The notes under the pieces: generated by a model | What the model was told of the DNA's origin: nothing | Seen by the model: the letters and a program-made list of their open reading frames with translations, nothing else | Database searches by the model: none | Part shown: positions 17,168 to 25,642 of the stretch, piece after piece | Layout of the letters: the number at the start of each line of letters is the position of its first letter | Numbering within the stretch: position 1 is the stretch's first letter | NCBI GenBank assembly: GCA_964412555.1 | Contig: CAYPPG010000002.1 | Coordinates: 62,001-126,000, forward strand | DNA: 64,000 bases | Source: CAYPPG01 sp964412555 | Lineage (GTDB): Bacteria; Hinthialibacterota; Hinthialibacteria; Hinthialibacterales; Hinthialibacteraceae | Direction of reading: 5' to 3' | Made by a program: the position numbers and the translations under genes

Positions 17168-18548
17168 TTCCGGAACCGTCTTACTGGTTGACGATGACGC
17201 CGATTTTCGCAAAGCGGCCGGCCGCGCATTGGAACGCCGCGGATATACCGTCGTGTATGCGGAAAACGGAGAAGACGCGCTGCAACAGGAATCTCTTCCC
17301 GATTGTGATGCCGCCGTAGTCGATCTGCGTATGCCGGGGATGGATGGATTGGAACTTTTGAAAAACCTCAAAAAAAGGTTCGAGGACCTTCCGGTGATTG
17401 TCTTGACCGGCCATGGTACGCTTTCTCATGCCATCGAATCCATCAAATCCGGTGCTTTTCACTATCTCGAAAAACCCTGCGATATTCCCGAATTGGAAAT
17501 CTATCTGAACAAAGCTATTGAAGGCCGCCGAATTCGCCAGGACAACGTTCATCTGCGAGACGCGATCCAGCGGTCGGAAGCCTCGCACGGCATCGTCGGA
17601 AACAGCCAGCCAATTCGCAATCTGTTGGAAATCATCCATCGCGTCAAGGATGCCGAAGCGCCTGTCTTGATTACCGGAGAGAGTGGAACCGGGAAAGAAC
17701 TCGTCGCCCGCGCTCTCCATTTTCAAAGCTTGCGAAAAGAATATCCCTTCATCGCTTTGAATTGTGCGACCCTCAAACCGGAATTGCTGGAAAATGAACT
17801 GTTCGGCCATGTATCCGGCGCTTTCACCGGCGCGGTCAACCGCAAGGAGGGACTTTTTGCCGTGGCCGATAAAGGAACATTGTTCATCGATGAAATCGTG
17901 GATATGGATCCGAATGTGCAGGCCGGCTTGCTGCGTGTCATCGAGACCGGAGAATACCGCCCCTTAGGTTCGACGAAAGAAAAATCGACTCATGCGCGAA
18001 TCCTGGTCGCTGCCAACCGCGATTTGGCTCAACAGGTACAGGAGAGGAAATTTCGGGAAGATCTTTTTTACCGGCTGAATGTCATTGTCATCCAAACGCC
18101 TCCATTGCGAACGCATTTGGAGGATATTCCTCTTTTGGTGGAAGCGTTTCTAGCCCGTTCGGCGGCTCGTTACAAAGGGGTTTCGTTTTCTGCGGAAGCC
18201 ATTCAGGTTATGCAATCGTACCATTGGCCCGGGAATGTGCGGGAATTGTTCAACATTTGTGAACGCGCTGTCTTGCTTCGCAACGACTGTACGATCGAGG
18301 CGGAAGAAATTCAATCCTTGTTGCGAATGAGCACTTCGACTTTACCCACTTTGCAGGAAACACAAATACCGCCTTCTGCTCCTCCCACTGGGAAACTGAA
18401 ATCTCTGGAAGATGTGGAACAGGAACACATCAAAGCGACTTTGGAAAAAGTCGGTTCCAATATCTCCCGGACGGCTGAAATCTTGGGAATCGACCGCCGC
18501 ACACTGCAGCGAAAGATGACCCGTTATGGATTACGGGGGCGGGATTGA
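17157..18548 (+). CDS. Sigma-54-dependent response regulator, NtrC type
   Basis: A 463-residue protein with a receiver domain (LLVDDDADF; phosphoacceptor Asp in VVDLRMPGMDG), an AAA+ domain and a Fis-type helix-turn-helix. The AAA+ part has GESGTGKE (Walker A), GAFTGA (sigma-54 contact), GTLFIDEIVDM (Walker B) and WPGNVREL. The C-terminus ISRTAEILGIDRRTLQRKM is the DNA-binding helix-turn-helix. The ATG lies 11 bases inside the upstream kinase gene, so the pair is translationally coupled and is very likely a cognate two-component system. Targets are unknown. It ends 1 base before the convergent nucleotidase gene. Confidence 0.93.
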   Translation: MTNNSGTVLLVDDDADFRKAAGRALERRGYTVVYAENGEDALQQESLPDCDAAVVDLRMPGMDGLELLKNLKKRFEDLPVIVLTGHGTLSHAIESIKSGAFHYLEKPCDIPELEIYLNKAIEGRRIRQDNVHLRDAIQRSEASHGIVGNSQPIRNLLEIIHRVKDAEAPVLITGESGTGKELVARALHFQSLRKEYPFIALNCATLKPELLENELFGHVSGAFTGAVNRKEGLFAVADKGTLFIDEIVDMDPNVQAGLLRVIETGEYRPLGSTKEKSTHARILVAANRDLAQQVQERKFREDLFYRLNVIVIQTPPLRTHLEDIPLLVEAFLARSAARYKGVSFSAEAIQVMQSYHWPGNVRELFNICERAVLLRNDCTIEAEEIQSLLRMSTSTLPTLQETQIPPSAPPTGKLKSLEDVEQEHIKATLEKVGSNISRTAEILGIDRRTLQRKMTRYGLRGRD

Positions 18549-18549
18549 A

Positions 18550-19893
18550 TTACCGGACTAATCGCAGCCAGCCGATTTTTTCCCGTTTTTCGATATATTT
18601 GATAATACTGTCCCGCAAAGGGATTCCTGTATCGGTCCATTCCATCCGTGGAAACGCGGGAAACAGTGAAACCCACTGATCGCGCACGAAACTATTGGTA
18701 ACGATTGTATATTCCTTTTCAGGATCAATCGGCTCATGTCCGAAAAATGCGTCCGGAAGTCTGTTGCCTTTTACTTGAGCAGTCACCAACGTATTTTCGA
18801 ATGGATATATATTCCAGATCGTTCGATAGGAGAATGTGCCTTTCGGAATCCCTCCCCGGGTGCCACCGCGATTTTGATGAGCATAATCCGCCCCGGTCGC
18901 TTCCAGAAAAGCATCGTTTGCAAGGAGGATCATATCGTTCTTGGACAGATCGACAGCCGCTTCACCCAACGGACGGTCTACCATTTCGGATGTTTCTTTT
19001 TCCCAGCGATTGATTTCTTTTTGGGTTTCCGAATCCGGAGCCGCAAGGGATTCATCTACTTCTAAAAGTGTATACTTCATTTCGACAATCGAATCCGTTT
19101 CCGTATCCGCACGGATATCGATTCGTCCGACATAGAGTCCATCGTCACCCGCTTGAAGGATGGGGATATTTCGCACTTTTTGTATTTCTTTCAAAACGGT
19201 ATGACTGTGTCCTCCGATGATGAGATCAATTCCATCCACCTCTTCCGCGATAGTGCGGTCATGCCGATAGCCCACATGGGTGAGTGCGATAACAATATCC
19301 GCCTGCTTGGAAACAACGGGAACTAATCGCTGCAATGTTTCGATCGAAGGAAGAAAGGTGATCCCCCGAACCGCTTCTTTCACCGTCATATTCGGTGTCC
19401 ATTCAGCGACAACACTAATGACACCAATCCGTACATTTCCAAAAGTGAATATCTTATATTCCTCGTCGGCGATGAGATGTTTCATTCCATCCGTGCCGGT
19501 AGTATATGCATTGGCGCATAAAAGAGGGAATGCGGCGATATCCTGATAACGTCGAATTCGATCCCATCCATAATCGAATTCATGATTGCCAAGTGCAGCA
19601 GCATCCAATCCCCAATGATTCAAGACCCGAAAAATAGGATCACCCTTAAACATGGAGGATACGGGGGTTCCGCTGATCATATCGCCCGCATTGAGGTTTA
19701 AAACATATTGTTCCTGCTCGCGAACTTTTTTCATATATCCTGCAATGCGTGCCGCTCCGCCCTGGCCGTTTTTTTGGGATAATAGATGGGCGTGTAGATC
19801 GTTGGTATGCAAAATGGTCAGCGGAACAATTTCCGCAATTGCCCAGGGGCAAGTGAAACTCAATACGATGATGAGAAGAATGCTTCGCTTCAT
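18550..19893 (-). CDS. Periplasmic 5'-nucleotidase / UDP-sugar hydrolase family
   Basis: The 447-residue protein has a signal peptide (MKRSILLIIVLSFTCPWAIA). The calcineurin-like metal site is complete: ILHTNDLHAHL (Asp32, His34), NAGDMISG (Asp71), GNHEFDYGW (Asn103, His104), THVGY and GGHSHT. The C-terminal 5-nucleotidase domain follows (NDMILLANDAFLEATGAD, GTFSYRTIWNIYPFENTLV). Enzymes of this family (UshA, 5'-nucleotidase, YfkN) hydrolyse nucleotides or nucleotide sugars outside the cytoplasm. The length is slightly shorter than UshA. The tandem repeat array starts 28 bases before its ATG, so its promoter must lie in or beyond the array. Confidence 0.9.
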   Translation of the reverse strand: MKRSILLIIVLSFTCPWAIAEIVPLTILHTNDLHAHLLSQKNGQGGAARIAGYMKKVREQEQYVLNLNAGDMISGTPVSSMFKGDPIFRVLNHWGLDAAALGNHEFDYGWDRIRRYQDIAAFPLLCANAYTTGTDGMKHLIADEEYKIFTFGNVRIGVISVVAEWTPNMTVKEAVRGITFLPSIETLQRLVPVVSKQADIVIALTHVGYRHDRTIAEEVDGIDLIIGGHSHTVLKEIQKVRNIPILQAGDDGLYVGRIDIRADTETDSIVEMKYTLLEVDESLAAPDSETQKEINRWEKETSEMVDRPLGEAAVDLSKNDMILLANDAFLEATGADYAHQNRGGTRGGIPKGTFSYRTIWNIYPFENTLVTAQVKGNRLPDAFFGHEPIDPEKEYTIVTNSFVRDQWVSLFPAFPRMEWTDTGIPLRDSIIKYIEKREKIGWLRLVR

Positions 19894-19920
19894 TATTTAT
19901 CTCCGATGTTTATTTTAAAT

Positions 19921-20400
19921 GGGTAGCCAGGGCAAGACGTCGNNNNNNNNNNNNNNNNNNNNNNNNNNNNNNNNNNNNNNNNNNNNNNNNNNNNNNNNNN
20001 NNNNNNNNNNNNNNNNNNNNNNNNNNNNNNNNNNNNNNNNNNGATCTGCCCTGGTGATTCAGCGTGATCCGGCAAGGGTAGACTTCGCTTACCCTTGTTA
20101 CCCGCTATATTGTTAATTGGGTAGCCAGGGCAAGACGTCGGATCTGCCCTGGTGATTCAGCGTGATCCGGCAAGGGTAGACTTCGCTTACCCTTGCTACC
20201 CGCTATATTGTTAATTGGGTAGCCAGGGCAAGACGTCAGGTCTGCCCTGGTGATTTAGCGTGATCCGGCAAGGGTAGACTTCGCTTACCCTTGCTACCCG
20301 CTATATTGTTAATTGGGTAGCCAGGGCAAGACGTCAGGTCTGCCCTGGTGATTTAGCGTGATCCGGCAAGGGTAGACTTCGCTTACCCTTGCTACCCGCT
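19921..20400. repeat. 98-bp structured tandem repeat array (at least 4-5 units)
   Basis: Units start at 20119, 20217 and 20315, with a further unit at about 20021 and a partial one at 19921 beside the gap. Each unit can fold as a three-way structure: an outer stem GGGTAG with CTACCC, hairpin 1 CCAGGGCA with TGCCCTGG, and hairpin 2 GCAAGGGTA with TACCCTTGC. Units differ at a few bases (gacgtcg or gacgtca; gattc or gattt). No open frame is conserved. Confidence 0.9.
19943..20042. other. Assembly gap of 100 N
   Basis: Exactly 100 N, a conventional placeholder length. The left flank ends after 22 bases of a repeat unit, and the right flank resumes at base 23 of a unit. The gap thus lies wholly in the tandem array and the true number of units is unknown. 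Confidence 0.95.
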
Positions 20401-20402
20401 TG

Positions 20403-20466
20403 TAAGTGCCGGCAAGATGCCGGCGTTACGATATTGTTGTAAGTGCCGGCAAGATGCCGGCGTTAC
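20403..20466. repeat. Two copies of a GCCGGCAAGATGCCGGCGTTAC palindromic repeat
   Basis: GTAAGTGCCGGCAAGATGCC and the rest of the unit occur twice, about 34 bp apart, each with a GCCGGCA/TGCCGGC stem. The second copy supplies the stop codon region of the adjacent Nudix-like gene. Related words occur at 25451 and 28009. Confidence 0.8.
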
Positions 20467-21092
20467 AGGGTTATATTGCAGGGTTCTATGACGATGGTGC
20501 CTCCTTCACCGGCGGAAACATACTCTTGGATTCTGTTTTGTAGGCATTCTCCCAGTTGCGAATCGTCCAATCCTACCCAACGGGCATTTTTTGTTTCCAC
20601 CATGTTGGGATGCACTTGGGGAGGAAAGGAACTGGCGATAGCAACCGCATACCAATGCGCCAGCATTGTTTGATCGTGATGTTCATCGATCGCGTATCCA
20701 TAGGCCAGCAGTACCGTATCTTCGACATTGACGGATACCATCGCTTGAGAGTGGGTATATTCGGTTACGGCGGCGATTAAATCATCGTTTTTTTTTGTTT
20801 TTGGTCCATGAATATCCGGATCGACCATTCCGCCAGGAAACGACCACCCGTTTCCATTCGTCTTTTCCACCAATAAATACCGATCTCCGATCCACACGAC
20901 GCCGAATACCGCTTCAGGACCGTTCCAGTTTTCACGTCTTGTCCAGTGATATTTCCGGGCCACTTTCGTATCGGGTAAATTGGGTCTTCGCCGTCCGCCG
21001 ACACAAGCGAGGGCGAAGGGGGGAAGAGTAAGTGTTGCGATGGTTTTTAAACAAATTCTGCGGGAAATCTCTTCTATTCCATTTTGTTTCAT
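20463..21092 (-). CDS. Tat-exported, degenerate Nudix-like protein
   Basis: A 209-residue protein starting with MKQNGIEEISRRICLKT, where SRRICLK fits the twin-arginine motif (S-R-R-x-F-L-K) with Cys at the Phe position. A hydrophobic stretch ends LPPFALAC, possibly a lipobox. The domain has a Nudix-like order of strands (AVFGVVWIGDRYLLVEK, GWSFPGGMVD, LAHWYAVAIA, ARWVGLDD). However, the catalytic box REUXEEXGU is replaced by TEYTHSQAMV, so metal-dependent hydrolysis is doubtful. Nudix enzymes are nearly always cytoplasmic. AAGGAA precedes the ATG at 21092. The stop codon is formed by a repeat copy. Confidence 0.6.
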   Translation of the reverse strand: MKQNGIEEISRRICLKTIATLTLPPFALACVGGRRRPNLPDTKVARKYHWTRRENWNGPEAVFGVVWIGDRYLLVEKTNGNGWSFPGGMVDPDIHGPKTKKNDDLIAAVTEYTHSQAMVSVNVEDTVLLAYGYAIDEHHDQTMLAHWYAVAIASSFPPQVHPNMVETKNARWVGLDDSQLGECLQNRIQEYVSAGEGGTIVIEPCNITL

Positions 21093-21188
21093 CAAAAGAT
21101 TCCTTTGGTTGATTGTAATGAATTTGAGTGAAACGAGTTGACATTACTCAACAGGAAAATATAATTCTAACTGCTTACATTGAAAACC

Positions 21189-21270
<82 letters not shown>

Positions 21271-21274
21271 CGAT

Positions 21275-22567
21275 TTAATCCATCAGTAATCTCACTTCTT
21301 GAAGAACCAATCCATAATGACTTCCGGGTGGGTTTTGTTTGATTGTCATTTCATTCCAGTTCGTTGCGAAATTTCCTGAATAGCAAAGCCAAAGCGTGCG
21401 GCCGTCTTGACTGATAAATTTGGAGGGGAAATTGAGGAAGTAGCCTTGTTCGCCGAAGTCTTTCATATAAGTGACCAGTTTCCAGGGACTTGTGATCCTA
21501 TCTGCTTCTAGGATATAGGAATTCATCTTGGCGCAGGTTGGCCATCCGTCCGTTACGCACATCAAATATTTTTTCAGCGGCGCATTATACGTGACAGTAA
21601 CACACCCACAATTGTTGTTCCAATCGATTACCGGTTGGATCGCATTGAAATCCTTGGTCCATTTGGAAGCTCCGTTGGCGTCATGTCCGGCAAAAAATTC
21701 GTATTGGGAGGGATCGTTGATATTCTCGATACTGGGTTGGACACGGATGAGATATATCTGATCGCCGCTGATCCAGCTTACATTGGCGAAACGTGGTTTT
21801 TCGTCCGGTTCGACGGCACCATGGCTGACCAGGTAGGCTTTGCCATCCGGAGAATACTCCATGTTTTTGCCGAAATCCACAAAATGAGGTGCGCCGATTT
21901 TGACCGGATGTCCCCACATTCCTGTTTCGCCAAAAAGTGAATTGTCCGGTGTGTGAGGTGTTTCTTTCCAGGTGCGGCCATAGTCGGTGGAAATCCGGAA
22001 TCCGACTAACGGCCCTAGCCAAGGCCAATTGTAGACAAAATCTCCGTAAGTTGTGCTTCCTTCAGGCGCCAGGCAATAGGTGCCGTAATACCAGATACCG
22101 TTATGAACAAGGCTTCCGCACGGATAGCGTCCTTTGTAGGGCAGTGCGCTCGCTTCCGTCAATCCCAGGCTGTAGATTTTAAGATTGAGTGGATCGTCTC
22201 CTTCCATAATGGCTTGGCCTGTGGTTGCATATTCACCCCGGCCGGAATTGGAGCGGTCCCGCGAACCATCGAGCCGGGGGCAAGTTCCATCTGTATAGGG
22301 GGAGTAGAGTTTCCCATCCGAGGCCCAGGAAGGATACCAAGTATCCGCAACATAGTAATCGCTGTGTTTTCCGGTAAACGCGATGCCGGTCAAGTCAATG
22401 GATTGCTCGAAGGGACAATCGGCGGGGGGGTGCGATGGCCAGATGGTATAGGAATCGGAATTGTCTTGGCTCAGCGCGTTTTGCTGAAATAATGGTTGGA
22501 AGATAAAACATCCAATCAGCAAGTACAAATATGAAATCGATAATTGTGATTTTTGTTGTTTGCGCAT
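21275..22567 (-). CDS. Secreted beta-propeller-like protein (DUF4185/sialidase-like), function unknown
   Basis: A 430-residue protein with a signal sequence (MRKQQKSQLSIS..LLIGCFIFQPL). It contains repeated beta-strand motifs reminiscent of sialidase Asp-boxes and DUF4185 propellers: FRISTDYGRTWKETP, YSPDGKAYLVSHG, VTVTYNAPLKKYLMCVT, ILEADRITSPWKLV and SQDGRTLWLCYSGNF. Cysteines are fairly frequent (about ten). Such propellers are often carbohydrate-active, but no catalytic residues can be pinned down. The start at 22567 follows GAAAGGAAAG; the longer frame to 22630 overlaps phoD. It lies 32 bases after phoD and probably shares its transcript. Its stop lies 5 bases from the tRNA-Leu 3' end. 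Confidence 0.65.
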   Translation of the reverse strand: MRKQQKSQLSISYLYLLIGCFIFQPLFQQNALSQDNSDSYTIWPSHPPADCPFEQSIDLTGIAFTGKHSDYYVADTWYPSWASDGKLYSPYTDGTCPRLDGSRDRSNSGRGEYATTGQAIMEGDDPLNLKIYSLGLTEASALPYKGRYPCGSLVHNGIWYYGTYCLAPEGSTTYGDFVYNWPWLGPLVGFRISTDYGRTWKETPHTPDNSLFGETGMWGHPVKIGAPHFVDFGKNMEYSPDGKAYLVSHGAVEPDEKPRFANVSWISGDQIYLIRVQPSIENINDPSQYEFFAGHDANGASKWTKDFNAIQPVIDWNNNCGCVTVTYNAPLKKYLMCVTDGWPTCAKMNSYILEADRITSPWKLVTYMKDFGEQGYFLNFPSKFISQDGRTLWLCYSGNFATNWNEMTIKQNPPGSHYGLVLQEVRLLMD

Positions 22568-22599
22568 AGTCTTTCCTTTCTTTACATGGCGTACCAGAC

Positions 22600-24024
22600 T
22601 TATTGGTAATACCCTTTCCCCTCTTTCCAATTTCGATATCGCTTCAATTCTACAGGATCGATTTTTTGCGGCCAGGTCTTTTTTCCATTGACCAGTTCGG
22701 AAGCATACAGTTCAAAAGGTTCCCACACGGAATAGCCGTATTCGTCGATGAGTTGAAAGCGCAGTTTGGGTTCTTCTTGAAGATCGAATTCGATCAAACC
22801 GAAGTTCCCGCCGGAAAAATAGACGGGGCGTATTCGTATTTCCGGTCTTCGATTCACCCAACTTTTACCGGTGCTTTGTGCCAACGGAGAACTCCCCAGA
22901 TCATACAAGTCATACCCTCCTCGATCTGACCACGGGATTGCGTTCAGCTCCCCGACATGAGTGTCACCGGAGACCAATACGACTCCTTCGATTTCCTGAT
23001 CGCGGATGAAGTCGAAAAGGGCATTGCGTTCGTGCAAATAGGATGCCCAGGAATCCCCTCCTGCGCCTTTCGCTTTGCTCCATCCTCCGCCGGAGAGAAT
23101 TACTTTAAAAGGCGACGTGCTGGCGAGTAATTCATTTTGCAGCCACTCTTTTTGTGCTTTGCCGAGGTGGGTTTTCTCGGGATGGTCCGGTTCGGAATTG
23201 GGATCGCGGTAGTAGCGGTCGTCCAGGAAGAAGAAATCCACGCCGCCATAGGAATATTTGAAAAACACGCCGGGCACTTCCGGCAAACCATAAGAAGGAT
23301 TGGGCCAATATAGTTTAAAGACTTCCAGCGCATCTTCTTTGATCGGATTGGTTCGATCGGAATTGTTGGTTCCGTAATCATGATCATCCCATATCGACAG
23401 TTGAGGCACATTGGCCAAAAAGGATAGTATATGAGGAAGGTCGCGTTGACGGCGGTATTCTTCCGCCAGTATATCGGAATCGAGTGTATCGCCGTAGATA
23501 TTGTCTCCCAACCAGAAAAAGAGATCGGGATTCCAATCGCCAATGACTCCCCATATTTTCTGGATTCGGTCTCGTTGGAAACGTGCGCACGTGCCGAAGG
23601 CAATGCGAAAGGATCCGGCTGTCCCTTCAGCTGGTGCGGTATGAGCGGTTAGAGGCGCTCGATTTTGTTGATAGTCGTCGACTTTCCCGTTGACGAGGAC
23701 ACGGTAATAGTAACGTGTACCCGGCTGTAAATCACCGATCTGTAAGACCGCACAATAATCATTGTGTTTGGAAGTCATTGTCATTTCACTTTGTCTTGGA
23801 TGGGAAAAATTATGGTTTTTGTCTACTTCCAAGATGCAGCCAAAAGGTCCGCTGGTTCGTATCCATACGGAAATTTCAGTCGGTGTTACTGCACCGAGCA
23901 TGGGACCTTGCATCAAGCGTGGGTATTGGGCGTAGGCCGTGGTACTCAGCGCCAACAGAAAAGTGAATGCAGTCAAGCGAACGAAGGGGATAGTCGTTTT
24001 GTTGTTCATTTCAAGCATGTTCAT
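22600..24024 (-). CDS. phoD: Alkaline phosphatase D (PhoD) family protein
   Basis: A 474-residue exported protein with an N-terminal signal (FVRLTAFTFLLALSTTAYA). It has an N-terminal fibronectin-like PhoD domain (GPMLGAVTPTEISVWIRT, LQPGTRYYYRVLV) and the metallophosphatase core (FGTCARF, DLFFWLGDNIYGD, SIWDDHDYGTNNSD, FFFLDDRYYRDP, LVSGDTHVGEL). The metal-binding Asp, Asn and His residues of PhoD are all in these motifs. PhoD enzymes release phosphate from phosphodiesters and teichoic acids outside the cytoplasm. AAGGTG is 6 bases before the ATG. No Pho box could be confirmed. It leads a two-gene unit with the propeller protein. Confidence 0.9.
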   Translation of the reverse strand: MNMLEMNNKTTIPFVRLTAFTFLLALSTTAYAQYPRLMQGPMLGAVTPTEISVWIRTSGPFGCILEVDKNHNFSHPRQSEMTMTSKHNDYCAVLQIGDLQPGTRYYYRVLVNGKVDDYQQNRAPLTAHTAPAEGTAGSFRIAFGTCARFQRDRIQKIWGVIGDWNPDLFFWLGDNIYGDTLDSDILAEEYRRQRDLPHILSFLANVPQLSIWDDHDYGTNNSDRTNPIKEDALEVFKLYWPNPSYGLPEVPGVFFKYSYGGVDFFFLDDRYYRDPNSEPDHPEKTHLGKAQKEWLQNELLASTSPFKVILSGGGWSKAKGAGGDSWASYLHERNALFDFIRDQEIEGVVLVSGDTHVGELNAIPWSDRGGYDLYDLGSSPLAQSTGKSWVNRRPEIRIRPVYFSGGNFGLIEFDLQEEPKLRFQLIDEYGYSVWEPFELYASELVNGKKTWPQKIDPVELKRYRNWKEGKGYYQ

Positions 24025-24314
24025 CGTTTTTCACCTTTAATTTACGTATCAATTTTATTACTTGTTTAAAGTGTTTCACAGATTCAATCAAAAGCTCAAC
24101 CTCTTTGATTTCCGTCCATTTTTACAAATTAATATTTTATTCTCGAATGTGGACTTTTTTCAAGTAAGCGAACAGGGAAAGAATTGATGGCGGGTGAATC
24201 TCTGAAGCAAATAGGGAACGTATCGTAATTTTTTTTGAAATGTTTTGAAATTTATTTCGGTTGGCTTCGTATTACTGACAGCACAAGAAATTCCATTGAA
24301 TGGAGGATCGTAAA

Positions 24315-24848
24315 ATGAATAGAGTCATGAAATCAGGATTGATATTGAGCCTTTTGTTGGTGATGGGACTATTTTCGAGTTTCGTCGTTTCAGCAGAACC
24401 GAACACAGAGGATTATTTTTTACGGGTGGAAGTGAATGAACAGCACGGACAAGCGGTTGAGATATCCGCTCCCATCTCATTGCTGGATACGTTATACAGT
24501 GTGATGCCGAAAGAAATAAAGGAATTATGCAAGGAACTGAAACTGAAGCCGGCGGACATCGTTCGGGAACTTGAAAGCATGGCCGGAAAAGATTTGGTAC
24601 GAGTTTCCGGAGAGGATCATATCCGAGTGTGGATGGAACCTTCGACCCCCGAAAATAAGAAGGATTTGGAATTTTTCAAAGTCCATGTGAAAGAAGGGCG
24701 TGAAAAAGGACATGAAATCGATGTCTGCTTGCCCAAAGGTCTCATTCGTCTGGCCGGACATGTGATTTCAAGTTTAGGATTGGTTGATCAATTTGTGGAA
24801 TTGCCGGATGAAATCAAAAACTTGAAAGTCGTTTCAAAGGACGAATAA
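24315..24848 (+). CDS. Secreted protein resembling SHOCT-like (YvlB N-terminal) domains
   Basis: A 177-residue protein with a signal peptide (MKSGLILSLLLVMGLFSSFVVSA). The mature part reads YFLRVEVNEQHGQAVEISAP..SLLDTLYSVMP, then a helical part and DLVRVSGEDHIRVWME. This is the pattern of SHOCT-like domains found at the N-terminus of YvlB/LiaX-type proteins. A similar strand pattern recurs at FFKVHVKEGREKGHEIDVCLPKGLIRLA, suggesting an internal duplication. Exported versions are unusual. GGAGG is 9 bases before the ATG at 24315. It stands alone. Family assignment is by remembered pattern and is tentative. Confidence 0.55.
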   Translation: MNRVMKSGLILSLLLVMGLFSSFVVSAEPNTEDYFLRVEVNEQHGQAVEISAPISLLDTLYSVMPKEIKELCKELKLKPADIVRELESMAGKDLVRVSGEDHIRVWMEPSTPENKKDLEFFKVHVKEGREKGHEIDVCLPKGLIRLAGHVISSLGLVDQFVELPDEIKNLKVVSKDE

Positions 24849-24882
24849 TCCACATTCGATACCCTAGGGTAGCTTCGCAAAA

Positions 24883-24906
24883 GGGGTAGACACGCCGGTC
24901 TACCCC
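24883..24906. repeat. Palindromic repeat, GGGGTAGAC..GTCTACCCC class
   Basis: A perfect 9-bp stem around ACGCCG, identical in stem to the copy at 13291. It lies between convergent genes and could act as a transcript-end structure. Confidence 0.8.
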
Positions 24907-24939
24907 TACCTTTGTAATCCAATAAGATTGCCCCTCATT

Positions 24940-25401
24940 TTACGGGATCGGATATTTCTCTTTTTTGACAAGACGAATTCCTTCGATTTTCATCGTTTTA
25001 TCGACGGCTTTACACATGTCATAGATCGCAAGAGCCGCCAGGGAAACGGCCGTTAGTGCCTCCATTTCCACCCCGGTTTTTGCACTGCATTTTGCCGTCG
25101 CGGAAATCCGTATCGCCGCTTCTTCGAACTCGAACTGCACAGAAAGCGTATCCAATGGCAGCGAATGGCATAGCGGGATCAATTCATCGGTTCTTTTCGC
25201 CGCTTGGATTCCTGCAATTCGGGCAACGGAGAGTACATCGCCCTTCGGTATCGTGTGATCTTGAATGGCTTGAATTGTGGTAGGCGCTACACAGATGCGC
25301 CCTTCCGCTTCCGCAATACGCGCCATCTCCGGTTTGGCGCCGACATCCACCATCGAGGCGTTGCCGTGTTTGTCGAGATGAGTGAAATCAGATTGATTCA
25401 T
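24940..25401 (-). CDS. moaC: Cyclic pyranopterin monophosphate synthase MoaC
   Basis: A 153-residue protein starting MNQSDFTHLDKHGNASMVDV. It contains the family motifs KGDVLSVARIAGIQAAKRTDELIPLCHSLPLD and TGVEMEALTAVSLAALAIYDMCKAVDK (given in pieces: RTDELIPLCHSLPL; GVEMEALTAVSLAAL; YDMCKAVDK). It converts the MoaA product to cyclic pyranopterin in molybdenum cofactor synthesis in the cytoplasm. The frame is open upstream to 25569, but that part translates repeat DNA, so I use the ATG at 25401. No other mo genes are near. Confidence 0.95.
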   Translation of the reverse strand: MNQSDFTHLDKHGNASMVDVGAKPEMARIAEAEGRICVAPTTIQAIQDHTIPKGDVLSVARIAGIQAAKRTDELIPLCHSLPLDTLSVQFEFEEAAIRISATAKCSAKTGVEMEALTAVSLAALAIYDMCKAVDKTMKIEGIRLVKKEKYPIP

Positions 25402-25450
25402 ATTTGACGTCCTACTTTGCAATTGTATGGAAATAGAACTTTCTCGTAAA

Positions 25451-25570
25451 TGCTGCCGGCACGGTGTTCTGTATCGCCGGCATCCTGCCGGCTCTTTGAA
25501 ATGCCGCCGGGACGGCGGCGTTACGTATCGCCGGGATGACAGCGTTGTGTATCGCCGGAATGACGACATT
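25451..25570. repeat. Cluster of GCCGGCA/TGCCGGC and GCCGCCGGGACGGCGGCG palindromes
   Basis: Contains a hairpin CGCCGGCATCCTGCCGGC, then ATGCCGCCGGGACGGCGGCG, then two shorter ATCGCCGG-ATGAC copies. It belongs to the class seen at 20403 and 28009 and fills the divergent space between moaC and the regulator gene. Confidence 0.7.
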
Positions 25571-25642
25571 TTTGTGTATCTTTGTTATACTACCATTGCT
25601 GAGACCATTTGCAGCATACTGAAATGAAGGAATTGAAGAAGA

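Noticed and set aside
19921..20400. Possible CRISPR array
   Set aside because: Repeats are directly adjacent 98-bp units with no variable spacers, and no cas genes are present.
25402..25569. Longer start for moaC
   Set aside because: The added codons translate palindromic repeat DNA (Arg/Tyr/Ser-rich) and MoaC proteins start at about the position used.
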